A stretch of 10,918 nucleotides of DNA from an uncultured Oscillospiraceae bacterium (GTDB lineage: Bacteria > Bacillota > Clostridia > Oscillospirales > Oscillospiraceae), in NCBI GenBank assembly GCA_934515035.1, contig CAKSXP010000039.1:1-10918 (forward strand). The letters are read 5' to 3'. Under the pieces are notes generated by a model that had not been told where the DNA came from, did not search any database, and saw only the letters and a program-made list of their open reading frames with translations. Shown here in pieces: positions 1 to 7,036 of the stretch (positions are counted from its first letter, which is position 1; every line of letters begins with the position of its first letter). A program made the translations under genes and the position numbers.

Positions 1-2290
1 CGTCAAGACGGTTGAGGAATTCGGGACGGAAGCTGCGCTTGAGCAGCGCATCGACGCCCGACCTTGCCTCCTGGCTGATCTCGCCGTTTTCCGTTATGCC
101 GTCGAGTATTATATCGCTGCCAAGGTTGGAGGTGAGGATGATTATTGTGTTCTTGAAATCGATCGTTCTGCCCTGGCTGTCGGTTATACGGCCATCATCC
201 AGCACCTGGAGCAGGACGTTGAAAACGTCCGGATGCGCCTTTTCGATCTCGTCAAAGAGCACCACCGCATAGGGCTTGCGGCGCACAGCCTCGGTCAGCT
301 GGCCGCCCTCGTCATATCCTACATATCCCGGAGGCGCACCGATCAGACGGGAGACAGAGTATTTCTCCATATATTCGCTCATGTCGATCCTGACCATTGC
401 GCTCTCGTCGTCAAACAGCGCCTGTGCCAGAGCCTTTGCAAGCTCCGTCTTGCCGACGCCGGTCGGGCCGAGGAACAGGAACGAACCTATCGGACGTTTC
501 GGGTCCTGTATACCGGCGCGCGAACGCAGTATGGCGTCGGTCACTTTCTCAACGGCCTCATCCTGGCCGATGACGCGCTCGTGCAGCGTATCGTCAAGAT
601 GCAGCAGCTTCTCGCGCTCACCCTCCATCAGCTTCGACACGGGGATACCGGTCCAGCGGCCGACGATACGTGCGATCTCCTCTTCCGTAACGCGGTCGCG
701 CAGAAGAGTATGCTTTCCTAGGTCGGCGTCCCGCTCGGCCTCTTCCAGCTCCTTCTGGAGCTGCGGCAGACGGCCGTATTTGAGTTCCGATGCCTTGCCG
801 AGGTCATAGTTATTCTGGGCGATCTCGATCTGGGAGTTTACGGAGTCGATCTCCTCCCTGATCTTCTGGGCCCTGCCGATCGAGTTCTTCTCATTCTCCC
901 AGCGGGCCTTCATCGCGGAGAACTCGTCGCGCAGATTGTAAAGCTCCTCCTGTATATGCTTGAGGTGCTCCTGCGAGAGCTTATCCGACTCTTTCTTGAG
1001 CGCGGTCTCCTCGATCTCGAGCTGCATTATCTTTCTGGACACTTCGTCCATCTCTGTCGGCATCGAGTCAAGCTCCGTCTTTATCATGGCGCAGGCCTCG
1101 TCCACAAGGTCTATTGCCTTATCCGGCAGAAAACGGTCGGATATATATCTGTTCGAAAGCGTTGCCGCCGCTATCAGCGCCTGGTCCTGGATCTTGACGC
1201 CGTGGTATACCTCATACCTGTCCTTGAGTCCGCGCAGGATGGATATCGTGTCCTCAACGCTGGGTTCATTCACCATTACCGGCTGGAAGCGGCGCTCAAG
1301 AGCCGCGTCCTTTTCGATATACTGGCGATATTCATTAAGTGTTGTCGCACCGATGCAGTGCAGCTCGCCGCGTGCCAGCATGGGCTTGAGCAGGTTGCCC
1401 GCATCCATCGCGCCGTCTGTTTTGCCGGCGCCCACGATGGTGTGCAGCTCATCGATGAAGAGGATTATCTTTCCTTCGGACTCCTTGACCTCGTTGAGCA
1501 CGGCCTTGAGCCTCTCTTCAAACTCGCCGCGGAATTTTGCGCCCGCGACAAGGCTGCCCATATCCAGCGAGAACAGCATTCTGTCCTTCAGGTTATCCGG
1601 AACATCGCCGCGAACGATACGCATTGCGAGTCCCTCTGCTATCGCGGTCTTGCCGACGCCCGGCTCGCCGATCAGGCAGGGGTTGTTCTTGGTTTTACGG
1701 GACAGGATACGTATAACGTTCCTTATCTCGTCGTCGCGCCCGATAACGGGGTCGAGCTTCTGGCTGCGTGCGAGCTCCGTCAGATCCTGGCCGTATTTCT
1801 TCAGCACATTGTAGGTATCCTCCGGATCGTCGCTTGTTACGCGCTGATTTCCGCGCACGGAGCGCAGCGCGGTCATGAAGCCGTCCTTGGTAACATTGTG
1901 AGTGCGGAAAAGCCTTTTCAGCGTATCATTGGCTTTGTCGATGAGTCCCATCACGATGTGCTCGACAGAGACATATTCGTCCGTCATTCCGTCGGCCGCT
2001 TTCTCCGCGGCTGTAAGAGCCTGCTCGAGGTCACGGGACAGATATACATTTCCCGCGCCGGAACCGGAGACCTTCGGCATTCTGCCTATCTCCGCTTCAA
2101 GCTCCCGGGCCATTGCTTCCGCGGAAGCGCCCATTGCGTTCATGAGCTGCGGGATAAGTCCGTCCTGCTGCTTCAGAAGTGCGAGCAGCAGATGCTCCTG
2201 GCGGAGCTCCTGATTACCGTTTTCTATCGCTATCGTCTGAGCCGACTGCACGGCCTCCAGGCTTTTCTGTGTAAGTTTCTGTACGTTCAT
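1..2290 (-). CDS. clpB: ATP-dependent disaggregase ClpB (3' end missing)
   Basis: Hsp100 AAA+ unfoldase that, with DnaK, pulls polypeptides out of aggregates in the cytoplasm. The window holds 763 codons from the ATG; the frame is still open at the left edge, ending in [10 protein letters not shown], so about 100 C-terminal residues of a roughly 860-residue protein are missing. Visible in order: a Clp N-domain (about 1-145, starting [17 protein letters not shown]); Walker A GEPGVGKT at 208-215; pore loop AGAKFRGEF with Phe253; Walker B FIDEL with Asp280/Glu281; a long coiled-coil middle domain (about 410-530), which separates ClpB from ClpC/Clp[10 protein letters not shown]; second Walker A GPTGVGKT at 608-615; pore motif [13 protein letters not shown]; second Walker [14 protein letters not shown] near 681. 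The start is supported by GGGAGGTT just upstream. It follows the RHH gene by 19 bp and is probably co-transcribed with it. Confidence 0.97.
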   Translation of the reverse strand, partial: MNVQKLTQKSLEAVQSAQTIAIENGNQELRQEHLLLALLKQQDGLIPQLMNAMGASAEAMARELEAEIGRMPKVSGSGAGNVYLSRDLEQALTAAEKAADGMTDEYVSVEHIVMGLIDKANDTLKRLFRTHNVTKDGFMTALRSVRGNQRVTSDDPEDTYNVLKKYGQDLTELARSQKLDPVIGRDDEIRNVIRILSRKTKNNPCLIGEPGVGKTAIAEGLAMRIVRGDVPDNLKDRMLFSLDMGSLVAGAKFRGEFEERLKAVLNEVKESEGKIILFIDELHTIVGAGKTDGAMDAGNLLKPMLARGELHCIGATTLNEYRQYIEKDAALERRFQPVMVNEPSVEDTISILRGLKDRYEVYHGVKIQDQALIAAATLSNRYISDRFLPDKAIDLVDEACAMIKTELDSMPTEMDEVSRKIMQLEIEETALKKESDKLSQEHLKHIQEELYNLRDEFSAMKARWENEKNSIGRAQKIREEIDSVNSQIEIAQNNYDLGKASELKYGRLPQLQKELEEAERDADLGKHTLLRDRVTEEEIARIVGRWTGIPVSKLMEGEREKLLHLDDTLHERVIGQDEAVEKVTDAILRSRAGIQDPKRPIGSFLFLGPTGVGKTELAKALAQALFDDESAMVRIDMSEYMEKYSVSRLIGAPPGYVGYDEGGQLTEAVRRKPYAVVLFDEIEKAHPDVFNVLLQVLDDGRITDSQGRTIDFKNTIIILTSNLGSDIILDGITENGEISQEARSGVDALLKRSFRPEFLNRLD

Positions 2291-2309
2291 ATTCTTAACC
2301 TCCCATGGA

Positions 2310-2966
2310 TCAGATGAAAGCCGCCGCACTGCGGTGGTATTCCCGGACCAGCTTTTCCGTCTGCTCAAGCGCAGCCTTTGCATCGTCCAGATTATAGAAG
2401 AAGGCTTTCATTGCCCTGTCAAAGTACGTTATAAAGCCCGCTATCAGTTCGCCGATACCGTCCTCATTCAGCCTCTGCGCATCGTCCGCGTCAAGCTTGA
2501 GCTTGCGCGTCAGCTTACCGCCGTCGAGAATATACTCACAGCGGGGATTATACGCGCTCTCGAGCTTTATCCAGAGCTTGTAAAACTGCGTCAGATATAG
2601 GATAAGGTTTGCGTTCTGCGTCCTCAGGCTTACCCTCAGCTCGCCGAAAGAGTCGCCGCGGAAGCTTCTGTACAGCTCCACGGTGTATCGCACGTTTGGA
2701 TTATATTTGAAAGCGAGCGCCGAACGCAGGGAAAACACGCTGCCGGAATTCTGAAGGAGTATCTGAAAACTGTCACGACCGGACAGGTGCTTTTCTACGT
2801 TTGAAAAAATGCCATGCATGCGCATTTCAGGCGTTGTATAGGAAACATACTCAGCCAGTATCTGGTTGACCATATTTGAACGGTTCGTTCCGTTCTCATA
2901 TGCCAGTCTGTCGATTGCGGCGACCACGTCGTCAGAAAGCATCAGCGGATACATGTTTTTGTTCAT
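2310..2966 (-). CDS. Ribbon-helix-helix domain protein of unknown function upstream of clpB
   Basis: A 218-residue protein I cannot assign to a named family. Residues 5-42 look like a CopG/Arc/MetJ-type ribbon-helix-helix: a short strand (MYPLMLS), a helix ([15 protein letters not shown]), a TNRS turn and a second helix ([12 protein letters not shown]). The remaining 170 residues are a mixed alpha/beta region with no motif I recognise, far longer than a minimal RHH repressor. The frame extends upstream to GTG 2993 and ATG 2987. I chose ATG 2966 because GGGAGG at 2976-2981 lies 9 nt before it, and because the promoter at 2994-3022 predicts a transcript start near 2987, downstream of the GTG. 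It is the first gene of the transcription unit with clpB. Regulation of clpB or of its own promoter is inference from position and the RHH fold. A non-regulatory accessory role is equally open. Confidence 0.8.
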   Translation of the reverse strand: MNKNMYPLMLSDDVVAAIDRLAYENGTNRSNMVNQILAEYVSYTTPEMRMHGIFSNVEKHLSGRDSFQILLQNSGSVFSLRSALAFKYNPNVRYTVELYRSFRGDSFGELRVSLRTQNANLILYLTQFYKLWIKLESAYNPRCEYILDGGKLTRKLKLDADDAQRLNEDGIGELIAGFITYFDRAMKAFFYNLDDAKAALEQTEKLVREYHRSAAAFI

Positions 2967-2993
2967 ATTTTCATTCCTCCCGTTCATGGCCAC

Positions 2994-3022
2994 ATATTAC
3001 TACCGCGCTCACATTTTGTCAA
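2994..3022 (-). promoter_or_regulatory. Sigma-A promoter of the RHH-clpB operon
   Basis: On the minus strand, TTGACA (3017-3022) and TAATAT (2994-2999) are separated by exactly 17 bp, a near-consensus housekeeping promoter. Transcription should start near 2987, giving a leader of about 20 nt before the chosen start at 2966. No CIRCE inverted repeat or CtsR heptamer repeat is visible around it. Confidence 0.8.
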
Positions 3023-3027
3023 TATGT
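3010..3027. promoter_or_regulatory. Candidate operator: imperfect inverted repeat over the -35 box
   Basis: CACATTTTGTCAATATGT is an imperfect inverted repeat (ACAT, 9 nt, ATGT) covering the -35 hexamer of the leftward promoter. Further ACAT/ATGT half-sites occur at 2992-2995 and 3053-3056, and a perfect 10-bp palindrome TTTATATAAA lies next to it at 3027-3036. RHH proteins usually bind short symmetric half-sites, so self-regulation is a reasonable guess. The gap is AT-rich and short palindromes arise by chance in such DNA. Confidence 0.3.
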
Positions 3028-3081
3028 TTATATAAATTTAATTGCAAATTTTATGTGAACAAGTTTCAGTTTCGTTCTTTC

Positions 3082-3110
3082 TTGACGAAGGGAACAGGCC
3101 GCGTTATATT
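3082..3110 (+). promoter_or_regulatory. Sigma-A promoter of the AI-2E family gene
   Basis: TTGACG (3082-3087) and TATATT (3105-3110) are 17 bp apart. The predicted transcript start is near 3117, giving a leader of about 26 nt before the TTG start at 3143. This start point lies downstream of the more upstream in-frame TTG at 3113, so that codon is unlikely to be used. Confidence 0.75.
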
Positions 3111-3142
3111 ATTTGTATAACCGATCAGAAAGGCGGGATAAA

Positions 3143-4498
3143 TTGAAGCATCTGTTTGACGACAAAAAGTATCTGTGCTGGGGGCTTACCGCCTTTTTTG
3201 TTATCATCGGCTCGATACTGTTTTTCATGCTTCTTCAGCATCTGCCGGGTATCAGAAAAGCGATCTCTCAGCTGCTGAATACACTCAGTCCGATAATCTG
3301 GGGCTGCGTTATCGCATACCTGCTCCAGCCGGTTCTTAAATTTTTCCAAAAAATAATTTTCGATCCTGTCAGTATAAAACTGTGCAAAAAGAAGCCGGAA
3401 AATGCACCGAAGGTCTCGCGCGCCGCTGCATCCGCCTTTGCGCTTATCCTTCTCGTTATCGTCGTTGTCGCGCTGCTCTGGATGCTGCTTCCTCAGGTTT
3501 ATGAGAGCCTTGAAACGCTTGTTGTCAACATTCCGGGCTATGCGACGACCATTGTGGACTGGGTCGAAAGGACGCTCAGCAGCACGCCGGAGCTGGAAAA
3601 CATGACCGTCTCCGTTCTCGGCTCCGTTTCCGACTCTCTGACAAAATGGTTCACAGACTCCATCCTCCCGCAGATGGAAAGCATACTCACAAACGTCACG
3701 ACCGGCGTTTACAAAGTCGTGCGCGCGGTACTCAATATTCTTATCGGCCTCGTTGTTTCCCTGTATCTGATGTATAACAAGGAAAAGTTCGTTTCCGGCT
3801 GCAAAAAGATACTTTACAGCATGATCTCTCCGGGGAAAGCTCTGCGCATACTCAAGGCCGTCCGCTATGCCGACAACGCTTTTATGGGCTTTATCTCCGG
3901 CAAGCTGATCGACAGTCTCATTATCGGCGTTATGTGCTACATCGGCTGTGCCATACTTGGGATGCCCTATGTCGTTCTCGTCAGCGTGATCGTCGGGGTC
4001 ACGAATATTATTCCCTTTTTCGGCCCGTTTATAGGAGCCGTGCCCTCCGCATTCCTGATTCTGATGGACGACCCCGTAAAATGTCTTATATTCATTGTCT
4101 TTATCATCATTCTTCAGCAGTTTGACGGCAATGTCCTCGGCCCCAAGATCCTCGGCAACGCCGTCGGCATCAAGGGCTTCTGGATCATGTTTGCCATAAT
4201 CGTCGGCGGAGGACTGTTCGGCTTTATCGGCATGGTGGTCGGCGTTCCTGTCATGACCGTAATTCTCGCGGGCATACATTACCTTGTGGACTCCGCCCTC
4301 GAGCGCCGCGGACTGTCTACCAACGCCTCGGATTATGACGGCTTGGACTACATCGATCCCAACACCGGCGAAATGGTAGCAATGACCGCCAAAAACGAAA
4401 AAAACGCCGCCTCCGACGGTGAAAACACCGAGGGAGACGGCGGCAGTACCGGTTCCGGGTCAAAGAGCGGTAAAAAGATTTTTTGCCGCAAGCGCTAA
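3143..4498 (+). CDS. AI-2E/PerM family multispanning membrane protein
   Basis: A 451-residue integral membrane protein of the AI-2E (PerM/YtvI-like) family; members are described variously as autoinducer-2 exporters or as ion/H+ antiporters, and the substrate here cannot be read from sequence. Hydrophobic segments lie near 11-31, 46-64, 94-117, 193-211, 255-300 (two spans), 312-325 and 345-381. Family signatures include GVTNIIPFFGPFIGAVPSAF (285-304), LQQFDGNVLGPKILG (324-338) and GGGLFGFIGMVVGVP (355-369). I chose TTG 3143, preceded by AGAAAGG about 9 nt upstream, since the promoter places the transcript start after the earlier in-frame TTG. Residues from about 385 on are a polar, Gly/Ser/Asn/Asp-rich tail ending in a basic KKIFCRKR. 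Residues 417-434 of it are encoded by the opposing gene's terminator, and the last 39 bp overlap that gene. No rightward terminator is seen at its end. Confidence 0.9.
   Translation: MKHLFDDKKYLCWGLTAFFVIIGSILFFMLLQHLPGIRKAISQLLNTLSPIIWGCVIAYLLQPVLKFFQKIIFDPVSIKLCKKKPENAPKVSRAAASAFALILLVIVVVALLWMLLPQVYESLETLVVNIPGYATTIVDWVERTLSSTPELENMTVSVLGSVSDSLTKWFTDSILPQMESILTNVTTGVYKVVRAVLNILIGLVVSLYLMYNKEKFVSGCKKILYSMISPGKALRILKAVRYADNAFMGFISGKLIDSLIIGVMCYIGCAILGMPYVVLVSVIVGVTNIIPFFGPFIGAVPSAFLILMDDPVKCLIFIVFIIILQQFDGNVLGPKILGNAVGIKGFWIMFAIIVGGGLFGFIGMVVGVPVMTVILAGIHYLVDSALERRGLSTNASDYDGLDYIDPNTGEMVAMTAKNEKNAASDGENTEGDGGSTGSGSKSGKKIFCRKR
4391..4444 (-). terminator. Intrinsic terminator of the cysteine desulfurase gene, inside the opposing coding region
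   Basis: Read on the minus strand, starting 15 nt after the desulfurase stop codon: GCCGCC (4444-4439) pairs with GGCGGC (4411-4406), with a 3-nt bulge, three further pairs, a small internal loop and an inner CGGTG/CACCG stem closed by a TTTT loop. A run of seven T (4404-4398) and another five T (4395-4391) follow. On the plus strand the T-run is on the wrong side, so it acts leftward only. It lies wholly within the 3' end of the AI-2E family gene. Confidence 0.85.
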
Positions 4499-5593
4499 TT
4501 CGTCACAGAATATATCGGCCTCATCGAGCGTGCTGCCGCGCGAAAAGCTTATCCTTATCGCGCCGTCTATCACGCGGGGGCTGAGGTTCATTGCCGTCAG
4601 CACATGACTGCGCCGGCCCTTCTTGCAGGCAGAACCCCGCGAGATGCATATACCGCGGCTGTCAAGATAGTTCAGCAGCACTTCGCTCCTGTATCCGGGC
4701 AGTGAAATGCAGAGAATATGTCCCGCGCCGCCGCCGATAATAACGCTGTCCGGTATTTCATCCGTAACACGGTCTATAACATGCTGCCTTATCTGCGCCA
4801 TCCGCGTCAGCGCCTCCGGCATTGCTGCGGCGGCCGCCGCAGAGGCCGCTGCAAACGCGCATATCTGCGGCATGGGCTCCGTCCCGGAGCGGCGGCCCTC
4901 CTCCTGCCCTCCGCCGAGGATCATCGGCGCGAGATTCAGCCCGTCCCTGATATACAGCGCGCCTATGCCTTTGGGCGCGTGTATTTTATGCCCGCTTACA
5001 GAGATCATATCCGCGCCAAGGCTCCTGGCAGAAAACGGCACCTTCATATACCCCTGGACCGCGTCCGTATGCAGCAAAGCCGGGGAACCTGCCGCCTTTA
5101 TCGCCTTTGCAATGCCCGCGATATCCGTCACGGCTCCCGTTTCGTTGTTCACCATCATAAGGGAAACAAGCGCCGTATCCGGGCGGAGCGCCCGAGCCAT
5201 CTTTTCAACGGAAATACTGCCGTCCGGCTCCGGAGACAGGCGCGTTACCTCCCAGCCGTCATGCTCGAGCCTGTCCAGCGCTTTGAGCACCGCGTCATGC
5301 TCGACGAGCGAGCTGATTATATGCCGGCCGGCCCTTCTGTTTTTTTCCGCGCCGGAAATGAGCGCCCAATTGTCACTCTCGGAACCGCAGGATGTGAACA
5401 CTATCTCCGAGGGTTTGGCCGCGCCGATGTCCTTTGCTATCTGTGCCCGCGCATTTTTGAGCTCTTCTTTCGCCCTGCGTCCGAGGACATGTCCGGAAGA
5501 CGGATTTCCGTAAAGCTCCGTCATCGCTCTCATCGCGGCCTGCGCCGCCTCAGGACATACCTGTGTTGTCGCGGCATTATCAAAATATATCAA
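4460..5593 (-). CDS. Cysteine desulfurase, NifS/IscS-like (class V aminotransferase fold)
   Basis: PLP enzyme that takes sulfur from L-cysteine as an enzyme-bound persulfide, leaving alanine, to feed Fe-S clusters or thiolated tRNA. The 377 residues match the family length. From TTG 5593: N-terminal IYFDNAATT; SCGSESDNWAL (68-78); VEHDAV with His99; NNETG; HTDAVQGY with Asp177; PLP lysine Lys203 in SVSGHKIHAPKG; GGGQEEGRRSGT; catalytic Cys323 in SRGSACKKGRRSHV. The loop after the cysteine is basic (KKGRR), whereas many relatives have small or serine residues. TTG 5593 is preferred to TTG 5602 because GGAG at 5603-5606 abuts the latter but sits 9 nt before the former. It has its own promoter and terminator, so it appears monocistronic. 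No iscU, sufU, mnmA or thiI lies nearby, so the sulfur acceptor is unknown. It is divergent from mtaB. Confidence 0.93.
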   Translation of the reverse strand: MIYFDNAATTQVCPEAAQAAMRAMTELYGNPSSGHVLGRRAKEELKNARAQIAKDIGAAKPSEIVFTSCGSESDNWALISGAEKNRRAGRHIISSLVEHDAVLKALDRLEHDGWEVTRLSPEPDGSISVEKMARALRPDTALVSLMMVNNETGAVTDIAGIAKAIKAAGSPALLHTDAVQGYMKVPFSARSLGADMISVSGHKIHAPKGIGALYIRDGLNLAPMILGGGQEEGRRSGTEPMPQICAFAAASAAAAAAMPEALTRMAQIRQHVIDRVTDEIPDSVIIGGGAGHILCISLPGYRSEVLLNYLDSRGICISRGSACKKGRRSHVLTAMNLSPRVIDGAIRISFSRGSTLDEADIFCDELALAAKNLFTAL

Positions 5594-5617
5594 AGCTATC
5601 AACTCCGTTTGATTTGT

Positions 5618-5650
5618 CCAGAGCCAATTATCAAGCTCTGCGGCTTTTTT
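5618..5650 (+). terminator. Terminator-like hairpin before mtaB
   Basis: CCAGAGC (5618-5624) pairs with GCTCTG-c-GG (5635-5643) around a 10-nt loop and is followed by T6 (5645-5650), a short rightward intrinsic-terminator shape. No rightward gene ends just before it. It could stop antisense transcription crossing the desulfurase gene, or act in an mtaB leader if that promoter lies farther upstream. It coincides with the -10 and spacer of the leftward promoter, and the T6 is partly that promoter's -35 region in reverse, so the shape may be incidental. Confidence 0.4.
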
Positions 5651-5655
5651 GTCAA
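5627..5655 (-). promoter_or_regulatory. Sigma-A promoter of the cysteine desulfurase gene
   Basis: On the minus strand, TTGACA (5650-5655) and GATAAT (5627-5632) are 17 bp apart. The predicted start near 5620 leaves a leader of about 27 nt containing the GGAG ribosome binding site. No repeat resembling an IscR or CymR site was recognised. Confidence 0.75.
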
Positions 5656-5676
5656 CACCAAAAGGAAATGTATTTT

Positions 5677-6963
5677 ATGAAGTATGCCATAACCACTCTG
5701 GGCTGCAAGGTCAACCAATACGAGACCGCCGCCCTTGAAAAGCTTCTCGCAGAACGCGGATTCTCCCCCACCGCGGATGGAGATGCAGACGTTGTTATCA
5801 TCAATACCTGCGCCGTCACTGCGGAGAGCGGACGAAAATCCCGCCAGGCGATACGCAGGATGAAAAACGAAAATCCGGGCTCCGCAGTCGCTGTCTGCGG
5901 CTGCTTTTCGCAGGTCGAGCCGGACGAGATAAGGTCGCTCGGCGCGGATATCGTTTTCGGCAGCGGGGATAAGCACGGGCTTGTATCCGCGCTGGAGGAG
6001 CTTCTGCGCGAACGTCACAGCTCCGTCGTCAGCATCGACGATCCTTTCAAACGCCGCTATTTCGAGCCGCTTCCTTCCGGCGCGGTGGAACACCGCACGC
6101 GCGCGATGCTCAAGATACAGGACGGCTGCGACAACTTCTGCACCTACTGCATAATTCCCTATGCACGTGGGCGGGTGCGCTCGCTCCCCCCGGAGGAAGC
6201 CGTCAAAGAGGCCTCCCGGCTCAATGCGGAGGGTTTCCGCGAGCTGGTGCTGACGGGTATAGAGATTGCGTCCTACGGCAAGGACCTGCGCGACGGCTCA
6301 AGCCTTGTCTCCGTCACGGAGTCGGTGATCGAAGCGGCGCCCGATGCGCGCATCCGTCTCGGCTCGCTCGAACCCACCGTTATAACCGAAGAGTTCTGTG
6401 AAAGGCTCTCAACGACAGGCAGGCTCTGCCGCCACTTTCATCTTTCTCTCCAGTCGGGGAGCGACGGCGTTCTGTCGCGCATGAACAGGAAGTATGACAC
6501 GGCGTTCTTCTATGAGCGTGTCGAACTCCTGCGCAAATGGTTCCCCGGCTGCGGACTGACCGCCGATCTTATAACCGGCTTTCCGGGAGAGACAGACAGC
6601 GAACACGCCGAAACGCTGGAGTTTATAAAAAAATGCGGCTTTTCGCAGATGCACATTTTCCCCTACTCGATCCGCCCCGGCACAAAGGCGGCCGAAATGA
6701 CGCCCCAGATACCAAAGGCGGAGAAATCCCGCCGCGCCCACGAAGCACAGCTCATAGCCGACGGCATGAGAGATGAGTTTCTCCGGAGCTGCGTCGGCCA
6801 GACTCTTTCCGTCCTCTTCGAAACCGACAGCGCCGAGCACTCCGTTGGCCACGCAGATAACTACTGCGAGGTATCGGTTCCTCCCGCACGGCTTCACGGC
6901 CTTGTCAGAAATGTTAAAATAATTGATGTTTCCGGTCAAATGCTTGTGGGACTCGTCGTTTGA
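5677..6963 (+). CDS. mtaB: tRNA t6A37 methylthiotransferase MtaB
   Basis: Radical-SAM enzyme that adds a methylthio group to t6A at position 37 of ANN-decoding tRNAs, giving ms2t6A. The protein has 428 residues in the usual three parts. The N-terminal methylthiotransferase domain begins MKYAITTLGCKVNQYETAAL and carries Cys10, Cys45 (INTCAVT) and Cys76 (CGCFSQ) for the auxiliary cluster. The radical-SAM core has the CxxxCxxC motif at Cys151/155/158 (DGCDNFCTYCIIPYARG). A C-terminal TRAM-like RNA-binding domain spans about 370-428. TLGCKVNQ with this length fits MtaB better than MiaB or RimO. ATG 5677 is preferred because AAAGGA at 5661-5666 is 10 nt upstream; the in-frame ATG 5668 is too close. 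I could not identify a convincing promoter. The gene is divergent from the desulfurase, which could supply sulfur for its clusters (inference). Confidence 0.95.
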   Translation: MKYAITTLGCKVNQYETAALEKLLAERGFSPTADGDADVVIINTCAVTAESGRKSRQAIRRMKNENPGSAVAVCGCFSQVEPDEIRSLGADIVFGSGDKHGLVSALEELLRERHSSVVSIDDPFKRRYFEPLPSGAVEHRTRAMLKIQDGCDNFCTYCIIPYARGRVRSLPPEEAVKEASRLNAEGFRELVLTGIEIASYGKDLRDGSSLVSVTESVIEAAPDARIRLGSLEPTVITEEFCERLSTTGRLCRHFHLSLQSGSDGVLSRMNRKYDTAFFYERVELLRKWFPGCGLTADLITGFPGETDSEHAETLEFIKKCGFSQMHIFPYSIRPGTKAAEMTPQIPKAEKSRRAHEAQLIADGMRDEFLRSCVGQTLSVLFETDSAEHSVGHADNYCEVSVPPARLHGLVRNVKIIDVSGQMLVGLVV

Positions 6964-6988
6964 TTTTACCGGCGGCTTGATATATAAT
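6960..6988 (+). promoter_or_regulatory. Sigma-A promoter of serC-serA
   Basis: TTGATT (6960-6965) overlaps the mtaB stop codon, and a perfect TATAAT (6983-6988) follows after 17 bp. Transcription should start near 6995, leaving a leader of about 42 nt with AGGGAGGT (7022-7029) before the serC start. The leader contains a 10-bp palindrome GTTAATTAAC (7000-7009), a possible binding site of unknown factor. It is too short for a T-box or riboswitch. Confidence 0.75.
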
Positions 6989-7036
6989 TGATTTATTCTG
7001 TTAATTAACTACTGTATTATTAGGGAGGTTTGCGAA

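Noticed and set aside
1532..1534. ClpB first pore-loop Tyr replaced by Phe253
   Set aside because: Another aromatic residue at this position should still grip substrate, so it is not evidence of altered function.
956..2317. Long open frame (453 codons) on the plus strand opposite clpB
   Set aside because: It is antisense to a fully convincing clpB frame with all motifs in place. Its product shows no recognisable domain, and long opposite-strand frames are expected in GC-rich coding DNA.
2966..3142. CIRCE or CtsR operator upstream of the clpB operon
   Set aside because: I looked for the TTAGCACTC-N9-GAGTGCTAA inverted repeat and the GGTCAAA direct repeat in the divergent gap, and neither is present.
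3125..4279. Long open frame (384 codons) on the minus strand opposite the AI-2E family gene
   Set aside because: The composition is His/Asp/Asn-rich, the mirror of hydrophobic codons on the other strand. The rightward frame carries clear family signatures.
5649..5676. Rightward promoter TTGTCA-16-TATTTT just before mtaB
   Set aside because: The predicted start would fall at about 5683, past the mtaB start codon, although a good ribosome binding site exists upstream. The -10 is also weak.
6989..7036. T-box or amino-acid riboswitch before serC
   Set aside because: The leader is only about 42 nt, with no T-box sequence or terminator/antiterminator pair.
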